Of a DNA stretch of 64,000 bases, positions 16,703 to 24,001 are shown in pieces. The DNA lies in contig NZ_CM001514.1 in the NCBI RefSeq assembly GCF_000263715.2, positions 1,474,936 to 1,538,935 of the forward strand. Reading direction: 5' to 3'. Each line of letters opens with the position of its first letter. Position 1 is the stretch's first letter. This DNA comes from Pseudomonas synxantha BG33R. GTDB lineage: Bacteria; Pseudomonadota; Gammaproteobacteria; Pseudomonadales; Pseudomonadaceae. The translations under genes were made by a program, and so were the position numbers. The notes under the pieces are model-generated. The model ran no database searches. It was not told where the DNA came from and saw nothing but the letters and a program-made list of their open reading frames with translations.

Positions 16703-16974
16703 GCTGCTAGGCTCCCATAGCGGCGCTTGCGGGCGTCAATCTCATACCACAGCGCCTTTTCAATCATCGGGACAAACTCGTCACTCTCGGCGAGTACCGA
16801 AAGCTCCATCTGGAACACGTCCATGGGAATGCCGTCGGCGTCGTACATGGTCCCGGACAACACGTTGAACGCCACTTCCCGGCTGCCATTCCGGTACTCG
16901 GTTGGCAGAGCTTCCTCAAGCCACGTCACCTCCACCTGGAGGACGTACCCTTCAACTATTACTTCGTAAGTCAT
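16699..16974 (-). CDS. Hypothetical phage protein
   Basis: 91 aa starting MTYEVIVEGYVLQVEVTW. Beta-rich at first, then acidic. A GGAGG site precedes ATG 16974. It heads the chain of overlapping small genes that runs leftward. Confidence 0.6.
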   Translation of the reverse strand: MTYEVIVEGYVLQVEVTWLEEALPTEYRNGSREVAFNVLSGTMYDADGIPMDVFQMELSVLAESDEFVPMIEKALWYEIDARKRRYGSLAA

Positions 16975-17388
16975 GGTCGCCTCCAATTGGCGGTGTTTGG
17001 CTTCCAAATACCTCCAGGGGGGCTAGAGGCATTTGTGAAACCAGATGGCTACCTGAATCAGCAGGGAGCCATCTGTACCCGGTCACTCTGCTGGAGTCGG
17101 GCCGGGGTGGTTCGTTAAGGTTCCGGTTACGCGTCCGGTGCCATGGCTGCCTTGCGCCTAAGCGCTGCCCGACATGGCCGACTTGATGCAGGTGGCCTCA
17201 TTGCGAGGAGTGTTGCTTCGTCCGCATCGGGCTGACACTCCGTGATCACGGCTACGCTTCCGAGTGGTTACGGCAGGCTCCGTGCAAAGTGTCAGTCCGA
17301 TGCGGTCTCACTCTATGGCCGTCGCGGCTACTCAGTGAGAGGCACTCGGGCAGTTAACGACAGGCTGTCGTGGCGCTGGTTGTCTGAT
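16975..17388. other. Gene-free stretch with an inverted repeat
   Basis: No convincing gene. It holds an 18-base inverted repeat with one mismatch: CCGCATCGGGCTGACACT at 17222-17239 and the complement of CCGCATCGGACTGACACT at 17288-17305, enclosing 48 bases that include GTGATCACGG. A 12-codon frame (MNQTTSATTACR) starts in an ATGA overlap at the end of the next gene. It could be a structured leader or small RNA in the leftward transcript; not shown. Confidence 0.6.
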
Positions 17389-17595
17389 TCATGCGGCACT
17401 ACGTTCAGCTTCGCGCTTAAGGATTGCTTCGTGCCGTTCGGTCATAAGCTTCAGCACCTGTTCACGAGTGAACTTGTCGCCGATCGCCGAAAACGTCTCC
17501 AGCGCAACGCCGGCAATCGTTCCTTCAACATCTGAGATCATGTTGGGCATCCAGATTTTTACTTTTGCGTAGTCGCTGCGTTTGCTTCTGGCCAT
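17389..17595 (-). CDS. First gene of the leftward operon, unknown
   Basis: 68 aa from ATG 17595, which has GGAGG 9 bases upstream: MARSKRSDYAKVKIW and a helical, charged C-terminus. An in-frame extension to ATG 17688 would add 31 protein-like residues (VVETTDFLDDLGDRVIRKIN), but its ribosome site is weak. The position next to boxA is that of lambda N. The N-terminus is basic, but no Arg-rich N motif is evident. Confidence 0.55.
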   Translation of the reverse strand: MARSKRSDYAKVKIWMPNMISDVEGTIAGVALETFSAIGDKFTREQVLKLMTERHEAILKREAERSAA

Positions 17596-17859
17596 CGTGT
17601 TGCCCTCCGGGTTGATTTTCCGGATGACCCTGTCGCCAAGGTCATCGAGGAAATCTGTTGTCTCCACCACGCGCATCGCCCGATTCATATCTCTGGCCGG
17701 CGTCACACATTTCGTGGACGGTGTTCTTCGCCGACCGGCTTGCGTGGTTTCGCGTACTCACATCTGGTGAGCACGGCCAGTTCCAGAGCTGGCTTGGAGA
17801 TCGAATTTATTGCTCGCGCTGTGCCCATTGCTGGGGATCGATCTGCGAGGTTCCCGTGC

Positions 17860-17871
17860 TGTTAAAGAGCG
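17860..17871 (-). promoter_or_regulatory. boxA antitermination element (nutL-like)
   Basis: Minus-strand CGCTCTTTAACA, matching the boxA consensus, about 45 bases downstream of the predicted leftward start. A CTCGC/GCGAG inverted repeat follows and could form a boxB-like stem. This is the nutL position. Confidence 0.65.
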
Positions 17872-17921
17872 GCGGGCTTTGAGGCCCTGGCGAGTTCCTG
17901 TTGGGTGACTCGATGGATTGA

Positions 17922-17964
17922 ACATTACCTGTGGGTAACTATTCAAGTCAATACCTATGGGTAA
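17922..17964 (-). promoter_or_regulatory. Leftward early promoter PL with two repressor operators
   Basis: Minus-strand TTGACT (17946-17951), 18-bp spacer, TAATGT (17922-17927). Operator TTACC-TGTG-GGTAA at 17925-17938 covers the -10. A second, ATACC-TATG-GGTAA at 17951-17964, abuts the -35. The same TTACC-N4-GGTAA motif recurs at 20172-20225. Confidence 0.8.
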
Positions 17965-17975
17965 TCTTTTTGGCA

Positions 17976-18001
17976 ATAAAAAACCCGCGCAAGGCGGGCT
18001 T
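17976..18001 (-). terminator. Terminator of the immunity operon
   Basis: On the minus strand GCCCGC-CTTG-CGCGGG-TTTTTTATT. It lies 27 bases after the stop of the 305-aa gene and just before the leftward promoter, so it insulates the repressor-kinase operon from PL. Confidence 0.85.
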
Positions 18002-18027
18002 TGACTTCAGCTAGAGCGAAGCAATAT

Positions 18028-18945
18028 TTATGCGTCGGCGAGAATCAGCTTCGCAAAAGGCATGGCTGCCTCAGACTCCCCGATTGATCCATCCGCAAGT
18101 ATGTAATCAACGCCCACTTTCCCGGCCGCAAATTCCAGCTCGGTAGTGTATGCACTGAAGGTGTCTTCCTGCTGATCAGTCAGCTTTCGATCAGGCGTCC
18201 AAAGCCCAAGGACCAGCTTGTCAGTTGAATGCCCTATGCCGATATCTCTCAAGGCCAGGAGTTGATTTATTTTTCTGTGCGCGGCATCGCGCTGCTGGGA
18301 GTTCGACGTTACGGTCATATCAAGAGATGTCAGATTGATCGCCAGGTGCGTACCAACATAAGAGATCGGAATTCGAGCTTTTCCACCATATAGTGCCATT
18401 CTCGGGTTGAATCTGACCTTCATGCCTTCGCGAGACGCTAGAACGATTTGCCGGATTGTTTCCTGAAACTTTGCTAGGGAGCGATCAGTACCCTCGCTGC
18501 CATTAGCATCATTTCCTTTCGCACTGAAAAGGGAGCTGTGCATGAGAGCGGACTTGAGAATCGCCTCTAGAGAAACGTTCTTGGTGGGCGTGATCTTGCC
18601 CTTGTGCACGCCGTTCATGTCCGGCTGCCAAGACCTAAGGTCGCCGCCAGTCAGGAGAAAAGCCTGTAATTCGGAATTGACGCTGCCTGCCAAATTCATT
18701 AAGTGCTTCCCATACCTGCCGAAAACCTTTTCGAGAGGCTCAGCCGAGAGCGTGCATATAACGCGCGGCGCAGATCCGTCATCAGGCACGATCGCAACGC
18801 CAGAGGTAATCCGCTCGCCTGAGAAGCTAATTGGCTCCAGCAACACAGCCATCCAGCGAGCGCTTACAAGCTTCCGCTTACTGCTGTCGCTTAGGAAGGC
18901 CTCTGCGGCATCAAAGACAGATGCCCCAACTGGAGACGATTGCAT
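18028..18945 (-). CDS. Unknown protein encoded with the HipA-like kinase
   Basis: 305 aa; I do not recognise it. Visible: a hydrophobic strand WMAVLLEPISFSGERITSGVAIVP near 31-54, a Gly-rich stretch, a Ser/Gly/Asn linker (SAKGNDANGSEGTDRS), and a C-terminal alpha/beta region. No signal peptide or membrane span. Its start overlaps the kinase gene by 55 bases. HipA_2-type kinases are often paired with a DUF3037 protein; this one could fill that role, but similarity is not evident. Base composition is more A+T-rich than neighbours, suggesting separate acquisition. Confidence 0.7.
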   Translation of the reverse strand: MQSSPVGASVFDAAEAFLSDSSKRKLVSARWMAVLLEPISFSGERITSGVAIVPDDGSAPRVICTLSAEPLEKVFGRYGKHLMNLAGSVNSELQAFLLTGGDLRSWQPDMNGVHKGKITPTKNVSLEAILKSALMHSSLFSAKGNDANGSEGTDRSLAKFQETIRQIVLASREGMKVRFNPRMALYGGKARIPISYVGTHLAINLTSLDMTVTSNSQQRDAAHRKINQLLALRDIGIGHSTDKLVLGLWTPDRKLTDQQEDTFSAYTTELEFAAGKVGVDYILADGSIGESEAAMPFAKLILADA

Positions 18946-19769
18946 AATAGGGGTACCGTGTGTTGGATTCGTCCGCGCAAGAAATCAATAATTTCCTGCC
19001 TGTCCGTGGCTGGATCAATTTTGGCAAAGTGTCCATCTTTGTCCAGATCATCCAGACAAAGCGCTGCACATTTGTTTACCACCGAATGTGCTTTTTCCAA
19101 AATTCTGTTTCTGACTGACTCGTCCCATCCTGAGACGCTATTGTCGACCAAAAGATTCCTGACTTCTACAGATGGATCGTCCAGCCCCCACAATTCCCAC
19201 CAACTCCCCGTCAGCGCACGACCATGATCTATCAGCCAGAATTCCTGACGGCCAGGGGAGTAGATGATATTCCCTAAATTTCGGTCGTCGTTCGCAATCA
19301 GCTCGTCAAGAGCAATAGTCCCATCAAGATCGAATTGCTTTTCGACGGCCTTACTAAATGCTTGCGAAGGATTTCGCATAGCGCGTTCCAGGCTGTAGCT
19401 TCTGTTGCTTGCCTGCTGACTCGCAAAGCAGACCATCGTGCCTCTATTCGAAAAGCTGGATTGATACTCTTCTGTAAGATCAGAGGTGTCCAGCAGCACA
19501 ATGAAGGGTCTTGGTATTCTCATACCAAGCGCCCTACCGACCTGGGAGGTTGTCAGCTCGGCAATTATCTTTCGAGGGTCAAGACTTAGTTTGACATAGC
19601 CGGTGATCGTGTTGCCGTCGGCGTCAAGCATCTCTGCTTTGTAGGTTTCGCCGTCATTACCTTCGCCGATCCGCCCAAGTATCGTAGTTACCTCGGCACG
19701 ACCTATAGGCTCAAGGCTATTCTTTGCTGAGCTGTTCAAATCTGGCTGCAATCCCTTCAAGTAATACAA
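18891..19769 (-). CDS. HipA-like (HipA_2 type) protein kinase
   Basis: 292 aa from TTG 19769 (AGAGGCGG upstream), overlapping the repressor gene by 53 bases. The kinase features are a glycine-rich ILGRIGEGNDG at about 30-40, ATP-lysine candidate K60 in GYVKLS, E71, catalytic-loop D162 with N167 in ANDDRNLGN, and metal-binding D181 in LIDHG. It is shorter than full HipA (about 440 aa), as in the HipA_2 family. HipA kinases phosphorylate translation factors; the target here is unknown. It is co-transcribed with the repressor in a lysogen, in the lambda rexA/rexB position, so superinfection exclusion or toxin-antitoxin action is a fair inference. Confidence 0.75.
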   Translation of the reverse strand: MYYLKGLQPDLNSSAKNSLEPIGRAEVTTILGRIGEGNDGETYKAEMLDADGNTITGYVKLSLDPRKIIAELTTSQVGRALGMRIPRPFIVLLDTSDLTEEYQSSFSNRGTMVCFASQQASNRSYSLERAMRNPSQAFSKAVEKQFDLDGTIALDELIANDDRNLGNIIYSPGRQEFWLIDHGRALTGSWWELWGLDDPSVEVRNLLVDNSVSGWDESVRNRILEKAHSVVNKCAALCLDDLDKDGHFAKIDPATDRQEIIDFLRGRIQHTVPLLCNRLQLGHLSLMPQRPS

Positions 19770-20151
19770 GGTCCGCCTCTTTAAGGCGTCCGGCTAGCGC
19801 AGCCTTTTCAATTCGCTTTAAAGCGTCAAGGCTACGAGGCGTCACTTTGCCTTTGAGGTTTCTCAAGGCATCCATTTTTGAGCTGTCGATCGCTTGTGAT
19901 GTGCCGTTGCTGTCTTTCAGCCCGGATGGACTGTCCATCGCATAGCGAGGCAAATCCAAAACATCCTCGATGTGCCTGGCGAATTCCTCGCCAATTTTTT
20001 TCCGGTTTTCTGGGGCAATAGTCAAAGACAAGCAGCGAGCTATATAGCTAGGGCTTTTACCAAGCTCGTCCGCTATTCGTGCCTTTGTTCCGCCAAACCT
20101 TTCATTCATCAACGACTGAAGGTTGGCTCTCCGAATCTCTGAAATATCCAT
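19717..20151 (-). CDS. Phage repressor, HTH-type, without peptidase domain
   Basis: 144 aa starting MDISEIRRANLQSLMNERFG. The HTH spans about 22-42 (TKARIADELGKSPSYIARCL), followed by NRKKIGEEFARHIEDVLDLPRYAMD, the pattern of Pseudomonas phage CI N-terminal domains. The usual S24 autoprotease (Ser-Lys dyad) is missing; the C-terminus is a short helical segment. Divergent from the Cro-like gene and flanked by TTACC-N4-GGTAA sites, it is the likely immunity repressor and may also act as antitoxin to the kinase. Confidence 0.8.
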   Translation of the reverse strand: MDISEIRRANLQSLMNERFGGTKARIADELGKSPSYIARCLSLTIAPENRKKIGEEFARHIEDVLDLPRYAMDSPSGLKDSNGTSQAIDSSKMDALRNLKGKVTPRSLDALKRIEKAALAGRLKEADLVLLEGIAARFEQLSKE

Positions 20152-20171
20152 TTGCGGATCATCACCATCTG

Positions 20172-20228
20172 TTACCAAAAGGTAAATTCCCCATGGGTAT
20201 TGCTTTGATGATTACCTGTGGGTAATAA
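20172..20228 (+). promoter_or_regulatory. Rightward early promoter PR with three operators
   Basis: TTGCTT (20200-20205), 17-bp spacer, TAATAA (20223-20228). Operators: TTACC-AAAA-GGTAA at 20172-20185, a weaker TTCCC-CATG-GGTAT at 20187-20200, and TTACC-TGTG-GGTAA at 20212-20225. The last covers the -10; the middle abuts the -35. The first is best placed to control the divergent repressor gene. Confidence 0.82.
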
Positions 20229-20254
20229 TCCTCATATCCAGAAGGAGGTTCCCC

Positions 20255-20485
20255 ATGCGGACCAAAAATCAAAGCCTGCTCGCCTGGCTAAAAACGGCGA
20301 CAGACGAACAGGTCGAAGGCACCGGTACGACTCGGGCTTACCTCCGGCTTATTGCCTATGGGCACAAAACAGCATCAGCAGAAATTGCTGCGCGCACTGA
20401 ATCGGCCACATCCGGTTTGGTCACGAGGCGAGATCTGCGCCCGGAAGACTGGCGACAGATTTGGCCAGAACTTTCTGCCGCTTAA
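20255..20485 (+). CDS. Cro/YdaS-like HTH regulator
   Basis: 76 aa, first gene of the rightward operon, with AGAAGGAGG before the ATG. GTGTTRAYLRLIAYGHKTASAEIAARTE is an HTH of the YdaS/Cro type, and VTRRDLRPEDWRQIWPEL is the usual C-terminal signature. It should bind the operators between it and the repressor and favour lytic growth. Confidence 0.85.
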   Translation: MRTKNQSLLAWLKTATDEQVEGTGTTRAYLRLIAYGHKTASAEIAARTESATSGLVTRRDLRPEDWRQIWPELSAA

Positions 20486-20516
20486 ACAAATTCATCAGCC
20501 ACCAAGGAGCCCATCA

Positions 20517-20726
20517 ATGGCCTATGACGATCCATCCCACAAACGCAGTGAAGTAATCAAATCCCGGTTCAAGCCCGAAGACGTCCGCTATTTGCGGATG
20601 GAGGCAAAGCGCGCAGGCATGCAGCTCGCTACGTATGTGCATGAGCTTTCGATGGTTGCGCGCCGCCTCGGCGCAGCGGAACTGATCCGGGAAATGAACC
20701 TTGGTTCCAATGATAAGACGGCCTAA
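20517..20726 (+). CDS. Small ribbon-helix-helix-like protein
   Basis: 69 aa. KSRFKPEDVRYLRMEAKRAGMQLATYVHELSMVARR resembles a ribbon-helix-helix or MobC-like DNA-binding unit. AAGGAG precedes ATG 20517. A boxA-like CGCTTAAACA lies just upstream (about 20479), in the lambda nutR position; weak match. Confidence 0.6.
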   Translation: MAYDDPSHKRSEVIKSRFKPEDVRYLRMEAKRAGMQLATYVHELSMVARRLGAAELIREMNLGSNDKTA

Positions 20727-20744
20727 AGGCCCTATGGAGGGCCA

Positions 20745-20957
20745 ATGCCTGAAAGAACCTTCGACATGCTGGAGAAGGGGGCTCAGGACGAGGTTCGGCA
20801 GTTAAGTGCCGAGCTTGGATGGAGTCTCGAATACGCGACGCATGAATACCTGGAAGCAGGTCGATCGCTCGCGTTCCAGACCCAGCTGGAGCAGATGAAG
20901 CGCAAAGCGCCTCTGCTTTCACTGGTGGAACACAAAAAGGGCCTCGATAGGGGCTGA
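20745..20957 (+). CDS. Hypothetical small helical protein
   Basis: 70 aa, helical throughout (DEVRQLSAELGWSLEYATHEYLEAGRSL). GGAGG before the ATG. Last gene before a terminator. No family. Confidence 0.6.
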   Translation: MPERTFDMLEKGAQDEVRQLSAELGWSLEYATHEYLEAGRSLAFQTQLEQMKRKAPLLSLVEHKKGLDRG

Positions 20958-20978
20958 CCAAATTTTAGGCAATAAAAA

Positions 20979-21002
20979 GCCGGGGTAGTGACCCGGCCTT
21001 TT
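20979..21002 (+). terminator. Early rightward terminator
   Basis: GCCGGG-GTAGTGA-CCCGGC then CTTTT. An A-run precedes the stem, so it may act in both directions. It lies between the small early genes and the antirepressor, like lambda tR1. Confidence 0.75.
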
Positions 21003-21025
21003 GAACAACTTGATAGGCGGATTAT

Positions 21026-21781
21026 ATGCAAATCGAATCACAAAGCAATACCGCTGGAATTAATGCGCCACGTTTTCTGCAATCGAAAAACGTGGCGCGG
21101 ACAATGTCTAGCATTGAACTCCGGGAAATGATCAACGACGCTCGGGTTCTCGCTGGCGAGCCAAAAGTTCGTAATGACCACTTCCTGTCTCGTGTTGAGG
21201 ATGAGCTGGGTGATGAGCTTGAGGGGGTGCAAAAATATTTCACCCCCCACCACGGCAACCAAGTCGCCACTTATGACCTGACTCTTGATCAATGCATGCT
21301 GGTCGGTATGCGCGAGTCGAAGGCTGTACGTCGATCAGTCCTGAAGAAGCTGAAAGGGTTTGAAGGCGCACGCGTCATCGCGACGCTTCCGGACTTCTCT
21401 AATCCGGCCGCCGCCGCCCGTGCCTGGGCTGAGCAGTTTGAGTTGCAGCATCAGGCCAATCAGGCCCTGGCCATTGCTGCGCCCAAAGCAGAGTTCGTAG
21501 ACAAGTACGTCGAGTCCACGGGACTGAAGGGCTTCCGCCAGACAGCCAAGCTGCTGGGGGCCAATGAGGCCCGCTTTCGCGAGTTCCTGCTCGACAAGAA
21601 GATCATGTACCGCATGGGCGGGGAGTGGCAGGCCTACAGCGGGCACATCCACGCCGGCCGCTTCGACGTGAAGACCGGCACCAGCGACAGCGGCCACGCA
21701 TTTAACCAAACCAAATTCACTCCCAAGGGTGTCACCTGGGTGGCCGGCCTGTGGGCTCAGTACAAACTGGAGGCCCAATGA
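21026..21781 (+). CDS. Phage antirepressor with KilAC domain
   Basis: 251 aa. The C-terminal half (about 150-245) is a KilAC domain: FVDKYVESTGLKGFRQTAKLLG, then FLLDKKIMYRMGGEW and TPKGVTWVAGLW. The N-terminal part resembles a Rha-like regulatory domain. It may inactivate the repressor, which has no self-cleavage domain. A 12-bp-arm inverted repeat (GCGCCACGTTTT, 21065-21098) lies inside its 5' coding region and could fold over early codons. Confidence 0.8.
   Translation: MQIESQSNTAGINAPRFLQSKNVARTMSSIELREMINDARVLAGEPKVRNDHFLSRVEDELGDELEGVQKYFTPHHGNQVATYDLTLDQCMLVGMRESKAVRRSVLKKLKGFEGARVIATLPDFSNPAAAARAWAEQFELQHQANQALAIAAPKAEFVDKYVESTGLKGFRQTAKLLGANEARFREFLLDKKIMYRMGGEWQAYSGHIHAGRFDVKTGTSDSGHAFNQTKFTPKGVTWVAGLWAQYKLEAQ
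21065..21098. repeat. Inverted repeat GCGCCACGTTTT within antirepressor gene
   Basis: Perfect 12-bp arms at 21065-21076 and 21087-21098, 10-base loop. A related repeat is at 28659-28694. Confidence 0.8.
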
Positions 21782-22569
21782 TGGCTGCGCTCCCTTACAT
21801 GCAGTTCTACGTCGCCGACTACCTGGCCGACACCACTCACCTGACTGCTGAGGAGCATGGAGCCTACATGCTGCTGTTGTTCAGCTACTGGCAGACGGGC
21901 AAGCCTCTTCGCATTGATCGCCTCGCTACAGTCGCGCGGATTCCCAACGACCGTTGGGCTTCCGTTGCCGAGACGTTGAGCGAGTTCTTCCACGTCACCG
22001 AAACGCACTGGGTGCAGTTCCGTGTCGAAGCTGATTTGGAGGCGGTCAACAGCAAAGTGGTTACCGCTTCGAACGCTGGGAAGGCATCGGCGCGTGCAAA
22101 GGCCCTCAAAAAGCAACAAGAACTCAACGAACGTTCAACGGGCGTTGACGATCCGTTGCAACGAAACGTCAACCATATAGATACAGATACAGATACATAT
22201 ACAGATAAGAACACTAAAAGCTCTTCGCCTGCGGCTGATGACCTGTTCCCAAAGTTCTGGAAGCTCTACCCGAACAAAAAGGGCAAGGCAGCCGCCGAAA
22301 AGGCCTGGAAGAAACTTAAGGTCACTGACGACCTGTTCAACCTGATCGCCCAGGGCTTAGCCAAACAATGCGCCTCTCAAGCCTGGACCAAGGATGGTGG
22401 GCAATTCATCCCGCACCCGTCCACCTGGCTTAACGGCAAGCGCTGGGAAGACGAGGTGAAGCCCGCCAGCAACGTTCACCCGTTCCCACAATCGCGCCAC
22501 ACCGGTTTCGCTGAACGCGACTACACAATCGGCCTGATCCAGCGTGAGGACGGCTCCTATGCGCTCTGA
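21778..22569 (+). CDS. DUF1376 (YdaU-type) replication protein
   Basis: 263 aa. The N-terminus YMQFYVADYLADTTHLTAEEHGAYMLLLFSYWQTGKPL is the DUF1376 signature. The C-terminal KFWKLYPNKKGKAAAEKAWKKL...FIPHPSTWLNGKRWEDE is the usual helicase-recruiting tail of O-like initiators. A polar linker includes a DTDTDTYTD run from a GATACA repeat. It pairs with the DnaC-like gene. GGAGG lies upstream; ATG 21778 overlaps the antirepressor stop. Confidence 0.85.
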   Translation: MMAALPYMQFYVADYLADTTHLTAEEHGAYMLLLFSYWQTGKPLRIDRLATVARIPNDRWASVAETLSEFFHVTETHWVQFRVEADLEAVNSKVVTASNAGKASARAKALKKQQELNERSTGVDDPLQRNVNHIDTDTDTYTDKNTKSSSPAADDLFPKFWKLYPNKKGKAAAEKAWKKLKVTDDLFNLIAQGLAKQCASQAWTKDGGQFIPHPSTWLNGKRWEDEVKPASNVHPFPQSRHTGFAERDYTIGLIQREDGSYAL

Positions 22570-23365
22570 GAAGGTTGTGGCGCTTCCTGAAGGCGCGCCA
22601 CCGATCCGCACCCAGCCGGCGGAATGCGAAAAGCACGGCAACTTCGACCAGAAGGTCACCGTTCTGCTGGGCCGTGAGCTGAAGGGCGGCTGCCCTGAAT
22701 GCATGCGTGCCATCGCAGAAGAGCGTGAAGCCAGCGAGAAGGCGAACAAGGCCTACGAGCTGCGGATTGCCCTGGCTCGCAAGTTGGGCGATGCGTTGAT
22801 CCCGAAACGCTTCCTCACTCGCACGCTGGATAACTACCAAGTCGAGCATGACCAACAGCGCAAGGCGTTGAAGTTCTGCCGCCACTACGTCGCCACGTTC
22901 GACCAGATCCGCGAAGTAGGGCGCTGCATGGTGCTGATCGGCAAGCCTGGTACCGGCAAGACCCACCTCGGCGTGGCCATCGCCAACGAGCTGCTGCACA
23001 AGACCTCCCGGTCTGCGGTGTATCGCACGGTTGGGGCAGTCCTGCAGGCCATCCGTGGCACGTACGACCGACACAGCGAGCGCACCGAGGGAGACATCCT
23101 GGCCAGCCTGATCAATCCCGACCTGCTGGTGCTGGACGAGATCGGCGTGAGCAAGGAGCAGCCGAGCGACTTCGAGCTGACCACCCTGTTCGCAATCATC
23201 AACGGCCGGTACGAGCGCGAGGCGCCGACGGTGATCATATCCAACCTGGAAGCGAATGACCTGGGCCGAGCCATGGGCGACCGCTGCGTCGACCGGTTGC
23301 GGGAGGGCGGGCTGATCGTTGTTCCGTTCGATTGGGAATCACAGCGCGGCAAGGAGGGCTTTTGA
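22559..23365 (+). CDS. DnaC-like replicative helicase loader
   Basis: 268 aa AAA+ ATPase. Walker A GKPGTGKT at 128-135, Walker B LLVLDEIG at 189-196. A possible zinc site, C23-xx-H26 with C45-xx-C48, precedes it. It should load the host DnaB helicase on phage DNA with the DUF1376 initiator. The start overlaps the initiator gene by 11 bases and has GAGGAC upstream. Confidence 0.9.
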   Translation: MRSEKVVALPEGAPPIRTQPAECEKHGNFDQKVTVLLGRELKGGCPECMRAIAEEREASEKANKAYELRIALARKLGDALIPKRFLTRTLDNYQVEHDQQRKALKFCRHYVATFDQIREVGRCMVLIGKPGTGKTHLGVAIANELLHKTSRSAVYRTVGAVLQAIRGTYDRHSERTEGDILASLINPDLLVLDEIGVSKEQPSDFELTTLFAIINGRYEREAPTVIISNLEANDLGRAMGDRCVDRLREGGLIVVPFDWESQRGKEGF

Positions 23366-23649
23366 TGAAAGATCACATCGACAAAGCTGGGATTCGCTGC
23401 GTCATCACGATGCTTGTGATGCTCCTGTTCATCACAATCATTTGGGGTCCGCTCAATACGATCTGGATCGGCCCTTGGATTTATGAGGGCGCGCCACTCG
23501 GTTCTTTGGCCTGGCGCAAGGCTTGGGTATTGAACGGCTGGATCCTTTTCTCTCCCATCGCAATTGCCTTTGGGTACTGCCTTTTCACGATGACCCGCGC
23601 AATTCGAAAAGACGACTCCGAGCGTGAAGCGAAGAGGGTATCGCGATGA
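23365..23649 (+). CDS. Membrane protein, two spans
   Basis: 94 aa. Spans at about 10-32 and 54-76, with a basic C-terminus. AAGGAGG lies upstream; start overlaps the loader stop as TGATG. Unknown; early-region membrane genes like this sometimes modify the host envelope. Confidence 0.6.
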   Translation: MKDHIDKAGIRCVITMLVMLLFITIIWGPLNTIWIGPWIYEGAPLGSLAWRKAWVLNGWILFSPIAIAFGYCLFTMTRAIRKDDSEREAKRVSR

Positions 23650-23834
23650 GACGTATATGGGCCGTGTTGCAAGGCGCCGCTATCGCGCTGCTCTTCTTCG
23701 CTGTGGTCGTCCTTTTTGGGTATTTGATAGCGCCGGCCCCGAGCCTTGCTCAAGTGTGCGCGAAAACAAACGAGCGTGGCTCATCCGCATGGGTGGCCTG
23801 TGTCGATCGCAAGGTTCAGGAGCAACGGCCATGA
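23646..23834 (+). CDS. Small exported or anchored protein
   Basis: 62 aa. Hydrophobic helix at 6-30, then APAPSLA-QVCAKTNERG, a plausible signal-peptidase I site, and two cysteines in the exported part. ATGA overlap upstream and downstream. Confidence 0.55.
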   Translation: MRRIWAVLQGAAIALLFFAVVVLFGYLIAPAPSLAQVCAKTNERGSSAWVACVDRKVQEQRP

Positions 23835-24001
23835 CCCCAGCCCAAACCCAAACAGTCCAGCAGCTACGCGACGAAGGCTTCCTGGTCTCCAGCAAGAACA
23901 ACGAGATCGTCAGGCTCACCCGTGGTGCCGACAAGCGAATCGTAATGGCCGACGGCATACAGAAGCGTGCCCACCACACGCATTACCAGGAGGCGGTATG
24001 A
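23831..24001 (+). CDS. Hypothetical small protein
   Basis: 56 aa, MTPAQTQTVQQLRDEGF with a beta-rich middle. It begins and ends in ATGA overlaps. No family. Confidence 0.55.
   Translation: MTPAQTQTVQQLRDEGFLVSSKNNEIVRLTRGADKRIVMADGIQKRAHHTHYQEAV

Noticed and set aside
22178..22208. GATACA tandem run as a regulatory repeat
   Set aside because: It is in frame in the linker of the DUF1376 protein (DTDTDTYTD) and is best seen as a flexible or slippage-prone linker.
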